Shown: positions 32,939-42,167, counted from the stretch's first letter. The stretch: 64,000 nt of DNA from JAUVRX01 sp049664225 (GCA_049664225.1 JBATEX010000114.1:75160-139159), one strand, 5' to 3'. A program made the numbers and translations. Notes: generated by a model from the letters alone, not told the origin.

Positions 32939-33202
32939 CTGGACCTCTCCTTGGACTCTTTGGTCTCTTTCGGGGCCGGTCCACAACCGGCTTTCGTTGG
33001 CCCAAGCATGGCGCCAGACGGCGCCGAGCGCCACTGCCATCTGGGTAGTTGTGGGTCACTGATGAGGTGGCAAGAACACCCTATGTATGGGTGGTGTTGG
33101 CGCCGCCGAGCACCACCCCGGCGGGTAGTTGGCTCCCAGGCCCTCGCCCCCTGGAACCTCTGCCGGATTCTCCTCCGCACCACTGCTAGACTTCCTCCCG
33201 CT

Positions 33203-36200
33203 ATGCCGAAGCGAACAGACATAGATTCGATTCTCATCGTGGGCTCCGGCCCCATTGTCATTGGCCAGGCCTGCGAGTTCGACTACTCCGGGACTCAGGC
33301 TTGTCGAGTCCTGAGGCGGGAGGGGTACCGGGTGATCCTGGTCAATTCCAACCCCGCCACGATCATGACGGATCCCGAGTTCTCCGATGCCACCTACGTC
33401 GAGCCCCTGGTCCCGGAGATCGTCGAGAAGATCATCCAGAAGGAGCGCCCCGACTCCATCCTCCCGACCGTCGGCGGGCAAACGGGTATCAATCTGACGC
33501 TGGCGCTGCACGAGGCGGGAGTCCTGGAGCGCTATGGGGTCGAGCTTTTGGGAGCCGGCATCGACGCCCTGCGGCTAGGCGAGGACAGGCAGCTGTTCAA
33601 GGAGGCCATGCAGGAGGTGGGGCTCGAGGTGCCCGCGAGCGGCTTCGCCGGCAGCGAAACAGAGGCCCGCGAGATCGCTTCGCGGATCGGCTTCCCGCTG
33701 ATCATTCGGCCGAGCTTCACCCTCGGTGGGGAGGGTGGTGGCACGGTCTACAACCGCGACGAGCTGGACGACATGGTGGCGACGGCCCTGGATGCCAGCC
33801 CGACGAGGCGGGTGTTGCTCGAGCAGTCGGTGCTGGGCTGGAAGGAGTTCGAGCTGGAGGTGATTCGGGACCGGGTCGACAATTCGATCGTCATCTGCTC
33901 GGTCGAGAACGTGGACGCGATGGGGGTCCACACTGGAGATTCCATCACCGTGGCGCCGCAGCAGACACTCTCGGACCGCGAGTACCAGGCAATGCGCAAC
34001 GACGCCTTCACAGTCATTCGGCGGGTGGGTGTCGCCACGGGTGGGTCGAACATCCAGTTCGCCGTCGATCCGGAGACCGGCCAGAGGGTGGTCATCGAGA
34101 TGAACCCCCGAGTCTCCAGGAGCTCGGCGCTGGCCTCCAAGGCGACGGGCTTTCCGATCGCCAAGATCGCAGCGTTGCTGGCCGTGGACTACACCCTGGA
34201 CGAGATCCCCAACGACATCACGGGAGAGACTTACGCAGCCTTCGAGCCGTCCCTGGACTACACGGTTGTGAAGATCCCGCGCTGGGCCTTCGAGAAGTTC
34301 CCACAGACGGCTCCGGAGCTCGGTACCTCGATGAAATCGGTCGGCGAGGTAATGGCGATCGGCACGACGTTTCGGGAAGCTCTGATGAAGGGACTGGCCT
34401 CTCTGGAGCTGGATGGAACGATCGCGGCCCGCGAGCAACGGATGTCGGATCCCGTGCGTCTTCGCCGGCGCCTCGCCACCCCGAACTGGGAACGGCTGTT
34501 CGCCGTGTTTGCAGCACTGCGACAGGGATGGACCGTAGAGGAAGTCGCCAGGACCTCGCACATCGACCCCTGGTTTCTGCGAGAAATCCAGAGAATCGTG
34601 GAGATGGAGACTGAGCTGGCCTGCTGGGATCTCGTCTCGCTGCCGGACGAGGTGTTGCGGGAGGCCAAGGTGTGTGGTCTGACCGATGCGAGAATCGCCA
34701 GCCTGGTCCAGGCGACGGAAGCGCTAATCAAGAACCGCTCGGTCGAGTCGGGCATCGAGCGAACCTTCAAGAGGGTGGACACCTGCGCCGCCGAGTTCCC
34801 GGCCCTGACGCCGTATCTCTATTCGACCTTCGGAGTGGAAGACGAGTCCGATGTGGACGAGCGGCCCAAGGTCATGATCCTGGGCTCCGGACCGAATCGG
34901 ATCGGCCAGGGAATCGAATTCGACTACTGCTGTGTGCATGCCGCCTACGGGTTGGCTGAGGCCGGCTTCGAGACCATCATGGTCAACTGCAACCCGGAAA
35001 CAGTGTCGACGGACTACGACACCTCCGATCGCCTCTACTTCGAGCCGCTGACCCTGGAGCATGTGCTGGCCGTCTTCGAGAAGGAGAAGCCCCTGGGAGT
35101 CGTCGTGCAGCTCGGCGGCCAGACGCCCTTGAAGCTCGCTCGCGGTCTGGAAGAAGCGGGTGTGCCGATCTGGGGAACGCCTCCCGAGGCCATCGACTTG
35201 GCCGAGGACCGCAAGCGCTTCGGAGCGCTGTTGGATGCCGAAGGGATCCGCCAGCCGGAAAACGGCACCGCCATGTCGGTGGAGGAGGGGATCCAGGTCG
35301 CTAGCAAGATCGGTTTTCCGGTGCTGGTACGACCGAGCTACGTTCTGGGTGGTCGGGCCATGGCCATCTGCTATGACGAGTCCACCTTGGAACGGTATGT
35401 GCGGGATGCCGCCGAAGTCTCTCCGGGCCAGCCCATTCTGCTGGATCGCTTCCTGGACGATGCTATCGAGTTGGATCTGGATCTGTTGGCCGATGGCGAG
35501 TCCGCCGTCGTGGCAGGCATCCTCCAGCACATCGAGGAAGCCGGGATCCACTCGGGCGATTCGGCCGCCGTCCTGCCCCCTCAGATTGTCGGAAACGAGG
35601 ATCTGGACCAGATGCGGGAGATCGCCAAACGACTGGCTTTGCGACTCGGCGTGGTGGGCCTGATGAACGTGCAGTTCGCGATCCACCAGGGCCAGATCTA
35701 CGTCATCGAGGTCAACCCGCGGGCGTCGCGGACGGTGCCGTTCATCGCCAAGGCGGTCGGTGTCCCATTGGTCAAGCTGGCCGCCAAGGTGATGGCGGGT
35801 CAGAGCCTGACCGATTTGGGGTTCACGACCGAGCCTGCGGTGCCGGGGATCTTCGTCAAGGCCCCGGTTTTTCCCTTTCGGAGATTCACCGGCGTCGATC
35901 CGGTCCTGGGTCCCGAAATGAAGTCCACCGGCGAGGTGATGGGCAGCAGTCCTCATTTCGGCAATGCCTTCGCCAAGTCCTGGGTGGCGGCGGGCCACAA
36001 GCTACCGTTGGAAGGCACGGCGTTCGTCTCGGTCCATGACACCGACAAGGAGGCCCTGTTGCCTGTTGCCAGCAAGCTCGCCGAGGTCGGCTTCGAGCTG
36101 ACAGCGACTGCCGGGACCGCGGCCTTCCTGACCGCCCAGGGCCTGAAGGTCCGTCGAATCAACAAAGTGCACGAAGGCCGGCCCCACGTCGTCGACCATC

Positions 36201-36412
36201 TGATCAATCGGGATATCGATCTGGTGGTCAACACGCCATTGGGGCGCGAGTCCCACGAGGACGATGCCTCGATTCGTCAGACGGCTCTCAAGTACGACAT
36301 TCCTTGCATTACCACGCTCTCGGGAGCCATGGCAGCAGTGGAAGGGATCGCCGCCTGGAAGGCCCAGGACCTCGACGTCGCCTCACTGCAAGAGCTGCAC
36401 AGAGGGTTGTAG
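33203..36412 (+). CDS. carB: Carbamoyl-phosphate synthase large subunit
   Basis: 1069 residues, the normal length. It makes carbamoyl phosphate from bicarbonate, ATP and ammonia for pyrimidine and arginine synthesis. Start MPKRTDIDSILIVGSGPIVIG is canonical; the open frame extends to 32549 but lacks homology there. Two synthetase halves are evident: GQACEFDYSGTQACRVL...PSFTLGGEGGG and GQGIEFDYCCVHAAYGL...RPSYVLGGRAM, with the C-terminal MGS allosteric domain (ASKLAEVGFELTATAGTAAFL). No carA is adjacent, so the small subunit must be elsewhere. Transcribed alone. Confidence 0.97.
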   Translation: MPKRTDIDSILIVGSGPIVIGQACEFDYSGTQACRVLRREGYRVILVNSNPATIMTDPEFSDATYVEPLVPEIVEKIIQKERPDSILPTVGGQTGINLTLALHEAGVLERYGVELLGAGIDALRLGEDRQLFKEAMQEVGLEVPASGFAGSETEAREIASRIGFPLIIRPSFTLGGEGGGTVYNRDELDDMVATALDASPTRRVLLEQSVLGWKEFELEVIRDRVDNSIVICSVENVDAMGVHTGDSITVAPQQTLSDREYQAMRNDAFTVIRRVGVATGGSNIQFAVDPETGQRVVIEMNPRVSRSSALASKATGFPIAKIAALLAVDYTLDEIPNDITGETYAAFEPSLDYTVVKIPRWAFEKFPQTAPELGTSMKSVGEVMAIGTTFREALMKGLASLELDGTIAAREQRMSDPVRLRRRLATPNWERLFAVFAALRQGWTVEEVARTSHIDPWFLREIQRIVEMETELACWDLVSLPDEVLREAKVCGLTDARIASLVQATEALIKNRSVESGIERTFKRVDTCAAEFPALTPYLYSTFGVEDESDVDERPKVMILGSGPNRIGQGIEFDYCCVHAAYGLAEAGFETIMVNCNPETVSTDYDTSDRLYFEPLTLEHVLAVFEKEKPLGVVVQLGGQTPLKLARGLEEAGVPIWGTPPEAIDLAEDRKRFGALLDAEGIRQPENGTAMSVEEGIQVASKIGFPVLVRPSYVLGGRAMAICYDESTLERYVRDAAEVSPGQPILLDRFLDDAIELDLDLLADGESAVVAGILQHIEEAGIHSGDSAAVLPPQIVGNEDLDQMREIAKRLALRLGVVGLMNVQFAIHQGQIYVIEVNPRASRTVPFIAKAVGVPLVKLAAKVMAGQSLTDLGFTTEPAVPGIFVKAPVFPFRRFTGVDPVLGPEMKSTGEVMGSSPHFGNAFAKSWVAAGHKLPLEGTAFVSVHDTDKEALLPVASKLAEVGFELTATAGTAAFLTAQGLKVRRINKVHEGRPHVVDHLINRDIDLVVNTPLGRESHEDDASIRQTALKYDIPCITTLSGAMAAVEGIAAWKAQDLDVASLQELHRGL

Positions 36413-36560
36413 GGGCCTAGGGGGCTAGGCGGCTAGGGCTTGAGCCTCTGTTCCCCCAAGCCCTCAAAGACTGGCCGGAAGCAATGCCCGGCCACTTCAC
36501 CCCCCACTGCCCCAAGGATCGGCAGGGAGGTACGACCGGACGCCTCAACTCAGAGGCGCT
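36413..36560. repeat. Dispersed repeat units after carB
   Basis: GGGGCCTAGGGGGCTAGGCG octamer-like stretch at 36412-36436, then inverted CAAGCCCTCAAAG and CCACTGCCCCAAGGATCGG units with GC hairpins. No gene seen before fumC. Confidence 0.7.
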
Positions 36561-36610
36561 CCGGTTTCTGAGAGAATGGCTCCTCGAATCGGATTCCAAG
36601 GAGCGCCGAC

Positions 36611-38008
36611 ATGACCAAGACTCGGACCGAACGAGACAGCCTCGGCGAGGTGCAGGTACCCGCCTCGGCCTACTACGGAGCCCAGACCCAGAGGGCGCTC
36701 GAGAACTTCCCTGTCAGTGGCCTGCGCTTCCCCCGGCGCTTCATTGGTGCGTTGGGGATGATCAAGGGCGAAGCCGCGGCCGTCAACGCAGAGCTGGGGG
36801 CAATCGACACCGACCTGGCCGCCCCAATCGGCCAGGCTGCCAACGAGGTGGCCGCCGGCAAACTCGACGACCAGTTCCCCTTGGATATTTTCCAGACCGG
36901 CTCGGGGACCTCCACGAACATGAACGCGAACGAGGTCATTGCGAACCGCGCCATCGAGATCCTCGGTGGAAAGATGGGCAGCAAGACGCCGGTGCACCCC
37001 AACGACGACGTGAATGCCGGCCAGTCCTCGAACGACGTCATTCCGACCGCCATTCATGTCGCGGCCTATGGCGCGCTGACCAAAGATCTGATGCCGGCCC
37101 TGAGGCATCTGGAAGAGGCTCTGGATAGCAAGGCGCGCGAGTTCGACGCCATCGTCAAGATCGGTCGAACCCATCTCCAGGATGCGGTGCCGATTCGATT
37201 GGGCCAGGAGTTCTCGGGCTACGCCAAGCAAATTGACAATGGCATTGCGCGCCTCGTCGCGGTCCAACCCCGCCTGGCGGAGCTGGCACTCGGGGGAACG
37301 GCCGTGGGCACCGGCCTCAACGCCCACCCAGAGTTCGCAGTCGGAGTCATCGACCGCCTCGCCGTGCGCACCAGGCATCCCTTTGTGCCGGCGCCGAACA
37401 AGTTCGAGGCCATGGCGGCCAAAGACGCTGCCGTGGAGTGCTCCGGAGCGCTGAAGACCATCGCCGTCTCGCTGACCAAGATCGCCAATGACATTCGTTG
37501 GCTCGGCTCCGGCCCGCGATGCGGCATCGGCGAGATCACACTGCCCAGCCTCCAACCAGGCAGCTCGATCATGCCGGGCAAGGTGAATCCGGTGATTCCG
37601 GAGTCGGTCCTGATGGTGGCCGCCCAGGTTCTCGGCAACGACGTGACGATCAGTGCCGGAGGGATGTCCGGCAACTTCGAGCTCAACGTGATGATGCCGG
37701 TCATCGCCTACAACCTCCTGCAATCGGTGGAGATCCTCGCCAACAGCTCTCGACTGCTGGCCGACCTTTGTGTCAGCGGGCTGCAGGCCAACGCTCAACG
37801 GTGTGAAGCCCTGGTGGAGGAGTCCCTCGCCATGGTGACGGCTCTGGCGCCGGTGATCGGTTACGACCGGGCGGCCGAGATCGCCAAGGAAGCGTTTGCC
37901 ACGGGCCGCACGGTGCGTGAGCTCTGTTCGGAGAAGGGGGTTCTACCGCCGGAGGAACTGGAGCGGGTTCTCGATGCCAGAGCCCAGACCGAGGGCGGAG
38001 CAGGCTGA
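36611..38008 (+). CDS. fumC: Class II fumarate hydratase
   Basis: 465 residues, full length. It interconverts fumarate and malate in the TCA cycle without an iron-sulfur cluster. Landmarks: DIFQTGSGTSTNMNANEVIANRA, the HPNDDVNAGQSSND region, IGRTHLQDAVPI, and the signature loop GSSIMPGKVNP. The ATG at 36611 follows CAAGGAGCGCCGAC. dinB begins 15 bases after the stop, so the two may be co-transcribed. Aspartase and argininosuccinate lyase are relatives, but these motifs fit FumC best. Confidence 0.95.
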   Translation: MTKTRTERDSLGEVQVPASAYYGAQTQRALENFPVSGLRFPRRFIGALGMIKGEAAAVNAELGAIDTDLAAPIGQAANEVAAGKLDDQFPLDIFQTGSGTSTNMNANEVIANRAIEILGGKMGSKTPVHPNDDVNAGQSSNDVIPTAIHVAAYGALTKDLMPALRHLEEALDSKAREFDAIVKIGRTHLQDAVPIRLGQEFSGYAKQIDNGIARLVAVQPRLAELALGGTAVGTGLNAHPEFAVGVIDRLAVRTRHPFVPAPNKFEAMAAKDAAVECSGALKTIAVSLTKIANDIRWLGSGPRCGIGEITLPSLQPGSSIMPGKVNPVIPESVLMVAAQVLGNDVTISAGGMSGNFELNVMMPVIAYNLLQSVEILANSSRLLADLCVSGLQANAQRCEALVEESLAMVTALAPVIGYDRAAEIAKEAFATGRTVRELCSEKGVLPPEELERVLDARAQTEGGAG

Positions 38009-38023
38009 GCACAGTTCCTGAGA

Positions 38024-39097
38024 ATGTCAGAAGTCAAAGCGGATCGACGGGTCCTGCACTGCGACATGGACTGCTTCTATGCCGCCGTGCACATGCGGGA
38101 CGACCCGACTCTCGCCGGCAAGCCGGTTGTTATCGGAGGTAGCCCGGAAGGGAGGGGGGTGGTGGCCGCTGCGAGCTACGAAGCGCGCCGATTCGGAATT
38201 CGCTCGGCGCTGCCCGCCGCTCGCGCTGTCCGGCTGTGCCCCCAGGCGATCTTCATCCGGCCGGACTTCAATCGATATCGGGAAGAGTCGCAGTATATTG
38301 TCGAGATCTTCCGCGACTTCACGCCGGTGGTTCAGAAGGTCTCGATCGACGAGGCGTACCTCGATGTCACCGATCAACTGGAGCCCCGGGGTAGTGCCAC
38401 GGCGGTAGCAAAAGAGATCAAGCGCCGCGTTAGAGAGGAACGGGGATTGACGGTCAGCGTGGGTGTCGGCCCGAACCGCCTGGTAGCCAAGATCGCCTCC
38501 GACTTCGACAAGCCGGATGGCCTGACGGTGGTCAAACCGGCCCGTGTTCAGGCGTTTCTGGACGTTCTGTCAGTGAGGACGCTCCCTGGCGTGGGTCCGG
38601 CCTCGGAGCGTCGGCTCCTACGATCGGGGATCGAGACCATCGCCGACTTGCGGGCGGTTCCCAGGGATCGCCTCGAGACGCTGTTCGGGAAGCACGGCCA
38701 GTGGCTCTACAACTGCGCGCGGGGCATCGACGAGCGTCCGGTCCGAACCCACCGGGAACGCAAGAGCCTCAGCTGCGAGCGAACGTACGCCAAGGACCTG
38801 CAGCGTCTCGAGGAAATGGACCAGGAGCTCGAACGCATGGCCGAGCGGGTAGGCCGCGGGCTGAAGAAACGCGAGCTGTCTGCCCAGACCGTGACGATCA
38901 AGGTTCGGTACGGCGATTTCACGACGTTGACGCGATCGTACACCTTGCCAAGCCCGACGTCAGACGAACAGGTGATGGCGACCTGGGCGTACCGGCTCTT
39001 GCGAAAGACGGAGGCCGGGCGGCGCAGCGTCCGCCTCCTGGGCCTCGGTGCCGGAAACCTCGTCCACGGAGAAATGTCCCAGCTGGAGCTGTTCTGA
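38024..39097 (+). CDS. dinB: DNA polymerase IV (Y family)
   Basis: 357 residues. Translesion polymerase: RRVLHCDMDCFYAAVHMRD holds the first catalytic acid, VQKVSIDEAYLDVTD the second pair, then SVGVGPNRLVAKIASDFDKPDG, helix-hairpin-helix VRTLPGVGPASERRL, and a little-finger domain. The C-terminal SQLELF-type end (GEMSQLELF) is the beta-clamp-binding peptide. Follows fumC by 15 bases; no LexA box visible. Hairpin copy 3 begins 15 bases after its stop. Confidence 0.96.
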   Translation: MSEVKADRRVLHCDMDCFYAAVHMRDDPTLAGKPVVIGGSPEGRGVVAAASYEARRFGIRSALPAARAVRLCPQAIFIRPDFNRYREESQYIVEIFRDFTPVVQKVSIDEAYLDVTDQLEPRGSATAVAKEIKRRVREERGLTVSVGVGPNRLVAKIASDFDKPDGLTVVKPARVQAFLDVLSVRTLPGVGPASERRLLRSGIETIADLRAVPRDRLETLFGKHGQWLYNCARGIDERPVRTHRERKSLSCERTYAKDLQRLEEMDQELERMAERVGRGLKKRELSAQTVTIKVRYGDFTTLTRSYTLPSPTSDEQVMATWAYRLLRKTEAGRRSVRLLGLGAGNLVHGEMSQLELF

Positions 39098-39111
39098 CCT
39101 CAGATGGGTGA

Positions 39112-39189
39112 GGGTCCGTCGCGGGACCCCCCAGGGGGCTATCCTCCCTTCCGCTGCAAGAAGCCCCTGGGGGTCCCCACGACGAACCC
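39112..39189 (-). repeat. Long hairpin with conserved 24-nt loop, copy 3
   Basis: Arms 39112-39138 and 39163-39189 (27 bases each) flank a loop at 39139-39162 identical to copies 1 and 2. Twenty-two of 27 positions are Watson-Crick. Three of five mispairs become G.U on the minus strand. The stem sequence (GGGTCCGTCGCGGGACCCCC) differs from the other copies yet stays complementary to its own partner arm. Confidence 0.82.
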
Positions 39190-39308
39190 AGGGACCAGCC
39201 TCGGCACGAAGCTGAGTGCTTTGCAGGCATAGCAAGATATCGAGCTACACTTGAGTCGCGGGCGTGCAACTCGACAATGCCCAACAGCGGCCTATCGAGG
39301 AGAATCGA

Positions 39309-39755
39309 ATGACCACCTACAAGAAATCCGACGCCGCCGTTGCCGCCCTGACTCCGGAGCAGTTTCGTGTGACCCAGCAGAGCGGCACCGAGCACCCAGG
39401 CACCGGCGAGTATCTTGCCAATTTCGAGCCGGGCATCTATGTGGATGTCGTGTCGGGCGAACCCCTGTTCGCGTCGTCAGACAAGTTCGAATCGGGTTGC
39501 GGCTGGCCGAGTTTTGCCAAACCGATCGAGCCGGCTCGTGTCAACGAGCTCAAGGACCGCAGCCATGGCATGGTGCGAACCGAAGTCCGCTCGGTGCACG
39601 GCGACAACCACCTGGGGCACGTGTTTCCGGACGGCCCCAGCGATCGCGGTGGTTTACGCTACTGCATCAATTCTGCCTCCCTGCGATTCATCCATCGCGA
39701 TGACATGGAAGCAGAGGGCTATAGCGAGTACCTGGATCAAGTGGAGGACAACTAA
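39309..39755 (+). CDS. msrB: Peptide-methionine (R)-S-oxide reductase
   Basis: 148 residues. Reduces methionine-R-sulfoxide. The signature GCGWPSFAKPI, HLGHVFPDGP and the catalytic Cys in RYCINSASLRF are present. The two CxxC zinc-binding pairs of many MsrB enzymes are missing (GIYVDVVSGEPLF replaces the first), so this is the zinc-free form. ATG at 39309 follows CGAGGAGAAT. The stop TAA overlaps the msrA start by one base. Confidence 0.93.
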   Translation: MTTYKKSDAAVAALTPEQFRVTQQSGTEHPGTGEYLANFEPGIYVDVVSGEPLFASSDKFESGCGWPSFAKPIEPARVNELKDRSHGMVRTEVRSVHGDNHLGHVFPDGPSDRGGLRYCINSASLRFIHRDDMEAEGYSEYLDQVEDN

Positions 39756-40261
39756 TGGCACAGGAACGCGCTGTTCTGGCGGGCGGCTGCTTCTGGGGCA
39801 TGCAAGATCTGATTCGAAAACTGCCGGGGATCGAGGTCACCCGAGTGGGCTTCACCGGCGGCGATGTCCCCAACGCCACCTACCGCAACCACGGCACGCA
39901 TGCCGAGGGAATCGAGATTCTGTTCGACCCGGACAGGATTTCGTATCGCCGCATCCTGGAGTTCTTCTTCCAGATCCACGACCCCACAACCATCAACCGG
40001 CAGGGCAATGACTCGGGACTGTCCTATCGGTCGGCGATCTACTATGTCGACGAGGTGCAAAGACAAGTCGCCCTCGACACCATTGCCGATGTAGAAGCCT
40101 CGGGACTATGGCCGGGCAAGGTGGTAACAGAGCTCGAGTCTGAAGGTGATTTCTGGGAGGCGGAGCCCGAGCATCAGGACTATCTCGAGCGCTATCCCAC
40201 CGGCTACACCTGCCACTACCCGCGACCGGAATGGGTACTACCACGGCGTGAAGTTGAGTAA
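39755..40261 (+). CDS. msrA: Peptide-methionine (S)-S-oxide reductase
   Basis: 168 residues, catalytic Cys in AGGCFWGMQD. It reduces methionine-S-sulfoxide. GFTGGDVPNATYRNHGTHAEGIEI and FFQIHDPTTINRQGNDSGLSYRS are typical. The usual C-terminal resolving cysteines are reduced to one (GYTCHYPRPEW). Overlaps msrB, giving a complete Met-sulfoxide repair operon. Its active-site Cys is encoded as Cys, not selenocysteine, unlike some MsrA forms. Confidence 0.95.
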   Translation: MAQERAVLAGGCFWGMQDLIRKLPGIEVTRVGFTGGDVPNATYRNHGTHAEGIEILFDPDRISYRRILEFFFQIHDPTTINRQGNDSGLSYRSAIYYVDEVQRQVALDTIADVEASGLWPGKVVTELESEGDFWEAEPEHQDYLERYPTGYTCHYPRPEWVLPRREVE

Positions 40262-40590
40262 GCGGGCCGAATTAGAAGTTGTTCTGCCAATGGTTGACGG
40301 CGGAAACGGAGAGATAGCAAATCGCTCGTTCATTGAGCCGGTCAGAATAGGATGGAACGGATGAGAGTGTCCCGCATCACGAGGGCCGTCAATTGGTGTT
40401 ACGCCTTCGGAAAGATTGCCTTGATCAGACCGTCGACGAGACCTGGTCGTTCGAGCCGCGATACACCCAAGTAGAGGTGCGCGGTATCGACCCGGATTTC
40501 GACAGCACCCGCCGGCTCATCGAGTTTACGCTCAAGACCGCCGTCCGGATCCCGGACTTGCTCAAGAGTAGATAGCCGTGCGAACGAAGG
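40262..40590. other. Gap after msrA with an orphan open frame
   Basis: A frame open from 40351 to 40575 on the plus strand has no ATG; from a possible TTG at 40393 it would encode about 60 residues ending DSTRRLIEFTLKTAVRIPDLLKSR. I do not recognise it. It may be a gene remnant or non-coding. Nothing else is apparent between msrA and the S4 gene. Confidence 0.25.
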
Positions 40591-40965
40591 CTAACCGGAT
40601 CGCCAGCGGTCAATGTCCCGGCGGTCGCGCTTGGTTGGGCGGCCGGCACCCTTTTCGCGCTGCACCGGCCTGCCGCGCAGGATTCGCTGAATAGGATCCA
40701 GAGTTGGCTTGGGCGGACTCAGATCCTCGAAGACCCGCGTTGCTTCGGCCTTCGGCAAGGGGCGGTCGCGTAGCTCTTTGACCACGAGGACTCGAGTCCA
40801 GTCTCGAATCTCGATCTCCACCTGGTCATCCAGCGCCAGATTGCGGTGCGGCTTGACCACCTGGCCGTTGACCCGGACCCGCCCGAGGTTGCAGGCACGC
40901 GTCGCCTGAGTCCGGGTTTTGAACACCCGTGCCACCTGGAGCCACTTGTCCAACCGCACGGCCAT
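40591..40965 (-). CDS. S4-domain RNA-binding protein (HslR/Hsp15-like)
   Basis: 124 residues. N-terminal S4 domain: VRLDKWLQVARVFKTRTQATRACNLGRVRVNGQVVKP, as in heat-shock protein Hsp15, which binds stalled 50S subunits. The C-terminal tail is basic (GRPTKRDRRDIDRWRSG). Transcribed alone, convergent with msrA. Confidence 0.88.
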   Translation of the reverse strand: MAVRLDKWLQVARVFKTRTQATRACNLGRVRVNGQVVKPHRNLALDDQVEIEIRDWTRVLVVKELRDRPLPKAEATRVFEDLSPPKPTLDPIQRILRGRPVQREKGAGRPTKRDRRDIDRWRSG

Positions 40966-41067
40966 GCCCAGAGTCTAGCCTGACTCGTCCCCAAGCCCTC
41001 ACTGCCACAAAGTGCCTGCCGCTAGAGGCGGCGGCCGCTTCAATCCTCACTGCCTCACTGCCAGGAA

Positions 41068-41118
41068 GTAGGGGAGGGCCTTGCGCCCTCCCGCGGGCGG
41101 GGGCAAGCCCGCCCCTAC
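41068..41118. repeat. GTAGGGG...CCCCTAC palindromic repeat, copy 1
   Basis: A GC-rich mosaic hairpin starting GTAGGGGAGGGCCTTGCG and ending GCAAGCCCGCCCCTAC; the outer ends are complementary. A near-identical copy is at 42011-42063 and an 18-base truncated one at 62685-62702. Non-coding. The remainder of 40966-41167 is CAAGCCCTCACTGCC and CCTCACTGCC repeat DNA. Confidence 0.8.
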
Positions 41119-41167
41119 AAGCACCCGATGGCCTCAGGCACCGATACGAGCGGAGGACTAGATCGAC

Positions 41168-41971
41168 ATGATGTGGTCGGCAGCACACTTCAAAGGCCAT
41201 CGTCCGGCATACCATGTTGGGGTGCAAGAGCACCAACAGTGCAGATTCTCCCTGGTCATCCCCGCCTACAACGAGGAAGGGTACCTTCCACGTCTGCTCG
41301 ACACCGTCGACATAGCTCGGTCCACATACCGAGGAGGGAGTAACTCGATCGAGGTCATCGTGGCGGACAACGGGTCCACCGACGCCACCGGGGAGATTGC
41401 CAAGCAACGGGGATGCGTCGTCGCGCAGGTCACCAACCGCCGAATCGCCTCGGTCAGGAATGGCGGTGCGGCGGTGGCGAAAGGCGATGTCCTGGCCTTC
41501 GTGGATGCGGATATGAGGATCCACCCCGAGACGTTCAACGCTATTGAAGACAGTCTGGCCACCGGCACGGTGGTGGCGGGTGCAACCGGGGTGCGTTTGG
41601 AGAGGTGGTCGGTGGGAATCGCCGCGACATATGCCGTGATGGTCCCCTGGGTATGGGTTTTGAAGATGGACACCGGAGTGGTTTTCTGCTTGTCTGAGGA
41701 CTTCGCTGCCATCGGAGGCTATGACGAACGACGCTACTTCGGGGAGGACGTTCAGCTGCTGGTCGATCTCAGACGACTCGGGCGCGACAGGGGCCAACGG
41801 TTGGCCCGGGTTCGCTCCGCCAAGGCTCTGGGCTCGATGCGCAAGTTCGACCACTACGGGGACTGGCACTATTTTACGATGATCTTCGGGCTCGTCCCGG
41901 CCCTGTTTCGACCTCCAGAGACAATCGACGACAGGATCCGTGAATACTGGTACGGAGATGGGAATCGGTGA
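41168..41971 (+). CDS. Family 2 glycosyltransferase
   Basis: 267 residues. GT-A fold: FSLVIPAYNEEGYLPRLL, VIVADNGSTDATGEIA, DVLAFVDADMRIHPETF, and late acidic GGYDERRYFGEDVQLLVDLRR. Start codon is uncertain: tandem ATGATG at 41168, or a GTG at 41219 nearer to the GT2 fold. One hydrophobic stretch (VGIAATYAVMVPWVWVL) may be peripheral. It stands alone between repeat clusters. Sugar and acceptor unknown. Confidence 0.85.
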   Translation: MMWSAAHFKGHRPAYHVGVQEHQQCRFSLVIPAYNEEGYLPRLLDTVDIARSTYRGGSNSIEVIVADNGSTDATGEIAKQRGCVVAQVTNRRIASVRNGGAAVAKGDVLAFVDADMRIHPETFNAIEDSLATGTVVAGATGVRLERWSVGIAATYAVMVPWVWVLKMDTGVVFCLSEDFAAIGGYDERRYFGEDVQLLVDLRRLGRDRGQRLARVRSAKALGSMRKFDHYGDWHYFTMIFGLVPALFRPPETIDDRIREYWYGDGNR

Positions 41972-42010
41972 CGCAGTGAAACAATTGCAGGCGCTGCTTC
42001 GTCGACGCAT

Positions 42011-42063
42011 GTAGTGGAGGGCCTTGCGCCCTCCCGCGGGCGGGGGCAAGCCCCGCCTCTACA
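42011..42063. repeat. GTAG...CTAC palindromic repeat, copy 2
   Basis: Nearly the same as 41068-41118 with a few changes (GTAGTGGAGGGCC... ...CCCCGCCTCTAC), including compensating changes at the outer pairs. It lies 39 bases after the GT2 stop. Confidence 0.8.
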
Positions 42064-42065
42064 AT

Positions 42066-42167
42066 CCTCACTGCCTCACTGCCTCACTGCCTCACTGCCT
42101 CGCCACCCGGTGCCCCTACGCCCCTACGCCCCTACGCCCCTAAGCCCTTAAGCCCCTAAGCCGCTAC
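42066..42167. repeat. Two tandem octamer arrays
   Basis: CCTCACTG is repeated four times at 42066-42097. After a 14-base spacer, GCCCCTAC-type octamers occur seven times at 42112-42167 (GCCCCTAC three times, GCCCCTAA, GCCCTTAA, GCCCCTAA, GCCGCTAC). Both are unspaced and non-coding; a potentially variable locus. Confidence 0.9.

Noticed and set aside
32549..33202. 218-residue N-terminal extension of CarB
   Set aside because: CarB homology begins exactly at 33203, and the extension is antisense to the DUF2892 gene.
39112..39189. The hairpins as integron attC sites
   Set aside because: No integrase, no RYYYAAC/GTTRRRY core pairs at the ends, and the conserved part is the loop, not the ends.
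42066..42167. CRISPR array
   Set aside because: Octamers are contiguous with no spacers, and no cas genes are nearby.
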